Source of the DNA: Deltaproteobacteria bacterium
GTDB taxonomy: Bacteria > Desulfobacterota > Desulfobacteria > Desulfobacterales > JAUVGT01
Length of the DNA: 18,798 bases
Assembly (NCBI GenBank): GCA_030593645.1
Contig: JAUVGT010000034.1
Span: forward strand, 1 to 18,798
Direction: 5' to 3'
Each line of letters starts with the position of its first letter. The first letter of the stretch is position 1. The translations under genes and the position numbers were made by a program. Shown piece by piece: positions 14,344-18,798 of the stretch. The notes under the pieces were generated by a model that was given only the letters and a program-made list of their open reading frames with translations, ran no database searches and was not told where the DNA came from.

Positions 14344-15696
14344 TTAATTTTCCTTTTTGTTACTATGAGTTATTTCGATCAGTATATTTTCCAGAGGATC
14401 CACAAGCCGGGTGGTAATCACCTTATCTCCGGGTTTCAGTCCATCCGATATATAGGCGAAATCGCCTTCCACACGCGCAGTCTTTACAGATATGGTTTTC
14501 AGGCGGTTACCGACAACGGTATAGACGGTGTTTTTGAAAGTTACTGCGTGGCGCGGCAGGCGGTAGACATTCTCAAGATTTTTGCCCGGGATTATTACGG
14601 AGCAGAACATGCCTTCCACCAGGGGCAGTGACAGCGAAGATTTTTCCTTAAAGGTTTTAGGGTCGATTCGAACCGCGACGGTTAAGGTCCGTGTCTGCTG
14701 ATCGAATTTAACAATGCGGTGCAGTTGACCTGACCAGTAGTGCCCGGACTTGTCCTCGGTCCACTGGATTTTGCAGGTTACTTTCTCCAGCGCGGAAAAC
14801 CAGGCGATTTTGTTATTGGTTTGATCACCGTTGAATAGCAGCCATTTTCGGGAATCCCGACTGTCCAGGGGTACATGGATTTCCAGGATAGAATCGTCGG
14901 CCAATGTGATGATATTTTGACCCGGCGCAACATACTGGCCTTTTTCCAGCGAGACCGATTTGACCCGCCCGTTAAAGGGCGAGAGTACACGGCTTCTTTT
15001 TAAATTGGCCCGGGCGATATCAAGCCTGGCAAGTGCCGCGGATTTACTGCTTTCAGCTTCCCGGATCCTGATAGGGTACAGGATGACTGTCTGATTCATC
15101 TGGTCGGCAATATCGATGGAGTTGTTTAAAGACTGTTCGGCTCTTTCAACACCGGAACGGGTTCCGATGCTGTCGTTTTCAAAAAGACTTCGGATTCTTT
15201 TATATTCGGCTTTTGCAAGATCCCTGTTGCGCTCGATTGTTTTTAATCTGCCAGTATCCACAGCCTGCTGACTTTTCAGCCGGCTGATGGTACTGTCCCA
15301 CTGGCTGACCGATGCTTTGGCTTCCTTCAGGGCAGCGGAATAATTGGAGGGATCGATTCTGAAAAGAGTTTCTCCCCTGGGAATAATTTCGCCTGTTTCC
15401 AGTCTTGGATGGATTTCAACGATTTTCCCGGAAATCTCGGACGCAATTGAAACAACATTGAGTGTTTTTACTTCACCATATCCGGTGATGAAAACCGGTA
15501 CATTTTCAGGCACAGCATTCTGTATCTCAACTTTTAGAGCGCGTTCTTCCTTTTTGGCTTCAGCCGGTGGTTTTTTCATGCTAGCCAGCAGGACCCATCC
15601 GGATAAACCGACAAGCAGGATCGCAAGGCAAATAAGGATACGGATGATCACTTTTTTTCGTTTACCGGGTTTTTTGTTCCACTGATTTAATTCCAT
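14344..15696 (-). CDS. RND efflux periplasmic adaptor (membrane fusion protein)
   Basis: This 450-residue adaptor has a basic N-terminus, a membrane anchor at about 17-39 (VIIRILICLAILLVGLSGWVLLA), a split lipoyl/biotinyl-like domain (ISGKIVEIHPRLETGEIIPRGETLFRID at about 88-115 and SPFNGRVKSVSLEKGQYVAPGQNI near 238-262), a coiled-coil hairpin between them (about 116-235), and C-terminal beta-barrel and membrane-proximal domains. It links the RND pump to the outer-membrane channel. The anchor is a transmembrane helix without a lipobox. An AGGTGA lies before the ATG. It is cotranscribed with the permease gene (two-base gap) and lies 62 bp after marR. Confidence 0.94.
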   Translation of the reverse strand: MELNQWNKKPGKRKKVIIRILICLAILLVGLSGWVLLASMKKPPAEAKKEERALKVEIQNAVPENVPVFITGYGEVKTLNVVSIASEISGKIVEIHPRLETGEIIPRGETLFRIDPSNYSAALKEAKASVSQWDSTISRLKSQQAVDTGRLKTIERNRDLAKAEYKRIRSLFENDSIGTRSGVERAEQSLNNSIDIADQMNQTVILYPIRIREAESSKSAALARLDIARANLKRSRVLSPFNGRVKSVSLEKGQYVAPGQNIITLADDSILEIHVPLDSRDSRKWLLFNGDQTNNKIAWFSALEKVTCKIQWTEDKSGHYWSGQLHRIVKFDQQTRTLTVAVRIDPKTFKEKSSLSLPLVEGMFCSVIIPGKNLENVYRLPRHAVTFKNTVYTVVGNRLKTISVKTARVEGDFAYISDGLKPGDKVITTRLVDPLENILIEITHSNKKEN

Positions 15697-15758
15697 ATGG
15701 TTTCACCTGTATATTGTATTAAAACGGCTTCTGTTGAAATTCAAATCGGATAAATCGA

Positions 15759-16226
15759 TTATTTTTCTTTTTCCATAACGATTCTAACCTGCTCCAGGAC
15801 CTCAGACCATTTCCGTGCGGTTTTTGAACCGATCTTTTCAACAAGTTCAACAAACGCATGAAAGATGCTTTCTTCAACTCCCTGTATGACCTCTTCCGCC
15901 TTCTTGGAGACCTCCACTACAACTTTGCGTCTGTCTTCCCGGCTCTGTTCCCTCGTAAAAACACCTTTTTCAACCAGCCGGTCCACCATAGCGGATGCGG
16001 ATGGCGGAGAAACATAGAGCATCTCTGAAAGCTCGTTAATGGACACGTTCTCACGGGTTCGGACCATCATGATTGCGTGGAGCTGGGGCATGGAAAGATC
16101 TGCAAAAACATTTTTTTTACTGGCATGTGCAAAATATTGAGTTTTAACCTGTAAAATAAGGTCATGTATCATTTTCCCTGTTGTGAGTATCTGCCTGGCC
16201 AGAGCCTTTGTTTCGTTATCCTTCAT
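15759..16226 (-). CDS. MarR-family transcriptional regulator
   Basis: This 155-residue winged-helix protein has a MarR domain at about 45-105. The recognition-helix region is INELSEMLYVSPPSASAMVDRLVEKG (63-88), followed by the wing with EDRRKVVVEV (97-106). N- and C-terminal helices provide dimerisation. It is the first gene of the efflux operon and is probably a local repressor that lets go on binding a ligand that the pump exports. A strong GAGGAG precedes the ATG. A perfect palindrome lies just upstream of its promoter, which suggests autoregulation. Confidence 0.93.
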   Translation of the reverse strand: MKDNETKALARQILTTGKMIHDLILQVKTQYFAHASKKNVFADLSMPQLHAIMMVRTRENVSINELSEMLYVSPPSASAMVDRLVEKGVFTREQSREDRRKVVVEVSKKAEEVIQGVEESIFHAFVELVEKIGSKTARKWSEVLEQVRIVMEKEK

Positions 16227-16255
16227 ATTTCGTTCTCCTCATTTTGATAGCACTA

Positions 16256-16283
16256 ATTATAAGGGTTATTAATATTTAGTCAA
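16256..16283 (-). promoter_or_regulatory. Sigma-70 promoter of the marR-efflux operon
   Basis: On the minus strand TTGACT (16278-16283, five of six) and a perfect TATAAT (16256-16261) are separated by 16 bp. The start codon of marR is about 30 bp downstream of the -10. It is the best promoter in the window by consensus match. Confidence 0.8.
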
Positions 16284-16308
16284 CATAATATTTAGTTATC
16301 CTAACTAA
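16271..16308. promoter_or_regulatory. MarR operator candidate: palindrome plus direct repeats
   Basis: TTAGTTA-TCC-TAACTAA (16292-16308) is a perfect 7-3-7 inverted repeat ending nine bases from the operon -35. AATATTTAGT recurs at 16271-16280 and 16288-16297, so the second repeat shares half of the palindrome and the first overlaps the -35. A MarR dimer bound here would block the promoter. Binding is inferred. Confidence 0.65.
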
Positions 16309-16339
16309 TAGTTTGCTTTTCGTGATTTACCTTCAAATC

Positions 16340-16368
16340 TTGCGATTTTGTTTTTTAAATTATATAAA
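16340..16368 (+). promoter_or_regulatory. Likely sigma-70 promoter of the DAHP synthase gene
   Basis: TTGCGA (16340-16345) and TATAAA (16363-16368) are separated by 17 bp and point to the ATG at 16411. The -10 matches five of six positions and the -35 four of six. No leader peptide or attenuator hairpin is seen between it and the gene. Confidence 0.5.
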
Positions 16369-16410
16369 TACTTTTGTAATGAAAATGGTTTTATAAATCG
16401 CAGGTAAAAG

Positions 16411-17538
16411 ATGACCCAAGAAGATCAATTGAAATCAAAATTAAATTTTAATATCGTTTCGCTGGATAAATGGCTTCCGGATTTTAAAAAACCTTTGATT
16501 ATAAGCGGTCCGTGCAGCGCGGAAAATGAAAAGCAGCTAATGGACACCGCGGAATCATTATTAAAAACAGGGAGGGTAACTGTTTTCAGGGCAGGGATAT
16601 GGAAACCCAGAACAAGGCCGAATTCATTTGAGGGCGTGGGAGAAGAGGGGCTTTTATGGTTACATACTGTAAAAAAGGAAACAGGCTTCCTGACAGCCAC
16701 GGAGGTGGCCAATCCCCGGCATGTTGAATTATGCCTGAAGCATGAAGTGGATATACTGTGGGCCGGTGCGAGAACTGTTGCCAATCCGTTCTCTATTCAG
16801 GATATTGCCGATTCCTTAAAAGGAGTGGATATCCCGGTTATGGTCAAAAACCCGGTTAATCCGGATCTGGACCTGTGGCTCGGTGCCCTGGAACGGATCC
16901 ACAATGCAGGAATTACGAAGATTCTGGCCATTCACAGGGGGTTTTCAACATTAAGGAGACCTGGTTTCAGGAATGAACCACTATGGGAGCTTCCGGTTGA
17001 GCTTAAAATTTTATGCCCCGATCTTCCAATCATCTGTGATCCAAGCCATATTGCCGGCAGGAGAGATCTTATCCCAAACGTTGCGCAAAAGGCGATTGAT
17101 ATGGACATGACCGGCCTGATGATTGAAAGTCATATCAATCCTGAAAATGCTTTAAGCGACGCGTCCCAGCAAATAACACCCGAAGAGCTGGCAGTGATCC
17201 TTGCACGGTTGGTAATAAAAAAACCTGCTGTATTCAACCCGGAGTTTAATACAATATTGGATCAACTCAGAACCATGATCGATGAGCTGGATGATAATAT
17301 CATGCGTACATTGGCTTCAAGAATGGAGATATCTGAAAAGATCGGCAGGTATAAGCGGGACAATAGAGTGACGATATTCCAATTGCAGAGGTGGAAGGAA
17401 ATCGTGAAGAGAAGAGTTGATGCCGGTGAAGAAATGGGATTGGGAAGGAATTTTGTAAAACAGCTATTAAAGCTGATCCACAGGGAATCGATAAACAGGC
17501 AGTCAGAATTGATTAACCACGATGACAAAGAGCCATGA
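16411..17538 (+). CDS. Bifunctional DAHP synthase / chorismate mutase (AroQ at the C-terminus)
   Basis: This 375-residue enzyme joins two steps of aromatic amino-acid synthesis. Residues about 15-270 are a type I-beta DAHP synthase (phosphoenolpyruvate plus erythrose 4-phosphate). Visible parts are GPCSAE with metal ligand Cys35, KPRTRP (65-70), KNPVNP (146-151), CDPSH (209-213) with His213, Glu239 in IESH and Asp250 in SDASQQ. The His-Glu and Glu-Asp spacings (26 and 11) equal those of the Thermotoga enzyme. Residues about 280-365 are an AroQ chorismate mutase (LRTMIDELDDNIMRTLASRMEISEKIGRYKR), which converts chorismate to prephenate and probably gives feedback control. The mutase is C-terminal, as in Bacteroidetes, not N-terminal as in Bacillus. 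AGGTAAAAG precedes the ATG. It stands alone, divergent from marR. Confidence 0.94.
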   Translation: MTQEDQLKSKLNFNIVSLDKWLPDFKKPLIISGPCSAENEKQLMDTAESLLKTGRVTVFRAGIWKPRTRPNSFEGVGEEGLLWLHTVKKETGFLTATEVANPRHVELCLKHEVDILWAGARTVANPFSIQDIADSLKGVDIPVMVKNPVNPDLDLWLGALERIHNAGITKILAIHRGFSTLRRPGFRNEPLWELPVELKILCPDLPIICDPSHIAGRRDLIPNVAQKAIDMDMTGLMIESHINPENALSDASQQITPEELAVILARLVIKKPAVFNPEFNTILDQLRTMIDELDDNIMRTLASRMEISEKIGRYKRDNRVTIFQLQRWKEIVKRRVDAGEEMGLGRNFVKQLLKLIHRESINRQSELINHDDKEP

Positions 17539-17938
17539 CGTTTTATTATGAACCTTTCTTAAAAGCAAAATTATTAAATTTATGATCTTGGTAAATATAG
17601 ACAGAAAGCAGGTATTCGGAAGATTATTCTTATAAATCCTTAACCAATGGGTATTTCCTATTGACTTTATAATTTTGTTGCTGTAAATTGAATGAAAAAA
17701 TCAGGAGTAAACAATTCGCTTTTTTAGAGCCTGCCTGTGGGGTATGAGTCCGTCCGGGGCGGATAAATGTTTTCCACTGGGATGCATTTTCTTAAAATGG
17801 ATTCTATTTGATTCATTGAAAGCCTTGATTTTCCATTAGGCGAAATGCTGGCTTTACTTTCGGCTCCGACAACAGAATGCTTTTTAGTCCCGGGGAAATC
17901 CGGATTTTTTAATTATATACTGCAAGGGAGGAAACAAG
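17539..17938. other. Gap between the DAHP synthase and HU genes
   Basis: No gene was found. A possible sigma-70 promoter for HU lies at 17661-17689 (TTGACT, 17 bp, TAAATT), which would leave a leader of about 240 bases. A 15-bp palindrome-like sequence, TCCGTCCGGGGCGGA (17749-17763), resembles the small palindrome nested in repeat copy A. A long frame crossing 17845-18093 overlaps HU in another frame and is not taken as a gene. Confidence 0.4.
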
Positions 17939-18211
17939 ATGACAAAAGCCGAACTGATCGAAAGAATGGCAAAGGATGCGAAGATTACAAAAACCGCAGC
18001 GGGAACAGCTCTGAATTCATTTACAACCGGTGTAACAAAGGCACTGAAAAAGAAAGATGGGAAAGTCACTCTCGTGGGATTTGGTACTTTTAAGAAAAGC
18101 CGCCGTAAAGCGCGTAAGGGTAGAAATCCACAAACTGGTGAAACGATTAAAATTAAAGCAAGAAATGTTGTAAAATTTAAAGCAGGTAAAAAACTGAGAG
18201 AAAGTGTTTAA
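17939..18211 (+). CDS. HU-family DNA-binding protein
   Basis: This is a standard 90-residue HU/IHF-like protein. The N-terminal helices are MTKAELIERMAKDAKITKTAAGTALNSF. The GFGTFKKSRRKARKGRNPQTGE stretch (47-68) holds the DNA-clasping beta arm with the conserved Arg-Asn-Pro tip, followed by IKIKARNVVKFKAGKKLRESV. HU bends DNA and compacts the nucleoid. The residues fit HU more than IHF, but subunit class is not certain. A GGGAGG ribosome site lies just upstream, and a strong terminator follows. It is a single-gene unit. Confidence 0.95.
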   Translation: MTKAELIERMAKDAKITKTAAGTALNSFTTGVTKALKKKDGKVTLVGFGTFKKSRRKARKGRNPQTGETIKIKARNVVKFKAGKKLRESV

Positions 18212-18244
18212 TTCTCTTTAGTTGGTTTTATTTTATGAGTTCTT

Positions 18245-18287
18245 AAAGGCAGCTCACTTGATTCTTTCGATATGAGCTGCCTTTTTT
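18245..18287 (+). terminator. Rho-independent terminator of the HU gene
   Basis: AAAGGCAGCTCA (18245-18256) and TGAGCTGCCTTT (18273-18284) form a perfect 12-bp stem with a 16-base loop, and the T run continues to 18287. It lies 33 bp after the HU stop codon. Confidence 0.92.
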
Positions 18288-18613
18288 ATATCTTGAAACC
18301 GCTCTTGTAATTCATTCCGGGCGAGTGTTGAAATATACGACACGTATGTTGAAAAATCCAACAGGGAGTTAACTCCCTATTTATAAATGATTATTTTTAT
18401 GTCTGCGGCTAGATTGGTTATATCTGCCGGAGAGTGTGTGGAGAATTACTACATCCAAATTCGGTTGGGGCCTGCCCTGACTTTTGACTTGTTATATTCT
18501 CTAAACATCGAATTATTAGGAGCTTATACCGGTTTAACGTGAATAAAGCATGAGTGGCATGCCTTTTGCTCTATACAGTATTTAAAAATTACTGAAAAAC
18601 AAAGGAGTAAAAA
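18288..18613. other. Gap between HU terminator and the final gene
   Basis: No gene was found. AGGGAGTTAACTCCCT (18363-18378) is a perfect 16-bp palindrome that could form a short hairpin or be a protein site. I found no convincing promoter for the gene that starts at 18614. Confidence 0.4.
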
Positions 18614-18798
18614 ATGTCAGAAAACACTGGAGAAAATCGAAGAAATCAACAGGGCTACGGATCTTCTTATAAAAAAGGGGTAAATGGTGATATGGAACGT
18701 CATGATAGTATTCGTTCTGTGTTAGGCGGTCAGGTATGGCTGGTGAAACCGGACAAAAAGGCAAAGGCCGCGAACCCGTGTTTGTGGATGCAGGCTGG
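18614..18798 (+). CDS. 5' end of a gene cut by the window edge, possible GcvH-like protein
   Basis: A frame starts at the ATG at 18614, with AAAGGAG as ribosome site, and runs 61 codons to the window edge. The first 35 or so residues are polar and rich in Gly, Ser and Asn (MSENTGENRRNQQGYGSSYKK), with no signal peptide. It then reads GGQVWLVKPDKK and NPCLWMQAG. The last motif reminds me of the N-terminal extension of glycine-cleavage-H-like proteins in Desulfobacterota, but this is from memory and only the beginning is visible. Confidence 0.5.
   Translation, partial: MSENTGENRRNQQGYGSSYKKGVNGDMERHDSIRSVLGGQVWLVKPDKKAKAANPCLWMQA

Noticed and set aside
17845..18093. 82-codon frame overlapping the HU gene
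   Set aside because: It is out of frame with HU, lacks a ribosome site and has no recognisable features; HU is certain.

Overview
The window looks like chromosomal DNA from a flagellated, Gram-negative bacterium of the Desulfobacterota, probably Desulfobacterales. The evidence is an RND/TolC efflux set (so an outer membrane), a sigma-54-driven phage-shock (psp) system, an anti-sigma factor FlgM, a DAHP synthase with a C-terminal chorismate mutase, and several palindromic intergenic repeats of a style I associate with that group. The taxonomic call is an inference. No rRNA, tRNA, CRISPR array or insertion sequence was seen.

Layout. (1) Positions 1-1800 are accessory in character: an inward-facing array of TAAAGTG-type repeats, a long hairpin repeat (copy A), a complete S24/CI-type repressor (592-1239) with its own promoter and a palindromic operator candidate, and two small unassigned genes (1410-1574, a possible zinc ribbon; 1627-1797). 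(2) Positions 1815-5849 are the psp region. pspA, pspB and pspC run leftward from a near-consensus sigma-54 promoter, and pspF is divergent. Two 12-bp direct repeats 20 bp apart lie where PspF upstream sites would be expected and overlap the likely pspF promoter. A kinase-like protein of unknown role lies downstream of pspC on the same strand. (3) Positions 5955-9278 hold flgM, repeat copy B, a plasmid-type replication-initiator-like gene, a secreted M23 peptidase and a YjbQ/UPF0047 protein. (4) Positions 9284-16226 hold repeat copy C, then a leftward operon marR - membrane fusion protein - RND permease - TolC, with a strong sigma-70 promoter and a perfect palindromic MarR-operator candidate. 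(5) Positions 16411 to the end hold the bifunctional DAHP synthase/chorismate mutase, an HU DNA-binding protein with a clear terminator, and the start of a gene cut by the window edge.

How it fits together. Two envelope-stress modules dominate: Psp (inner-membrane damage) and a MarR-controlled tripartite pump, with an M23 peptidase between them. The most unusual material is intergenic. Three copies and one solo end of a roughly 150-bp hairpin element are present, and two copies carry different small palindromes at different points, as if palindromes insert into palindromes. The best candidates for undescribed protein function are the kinase-like protein beside psp and the two small proteins after the lone repressor.
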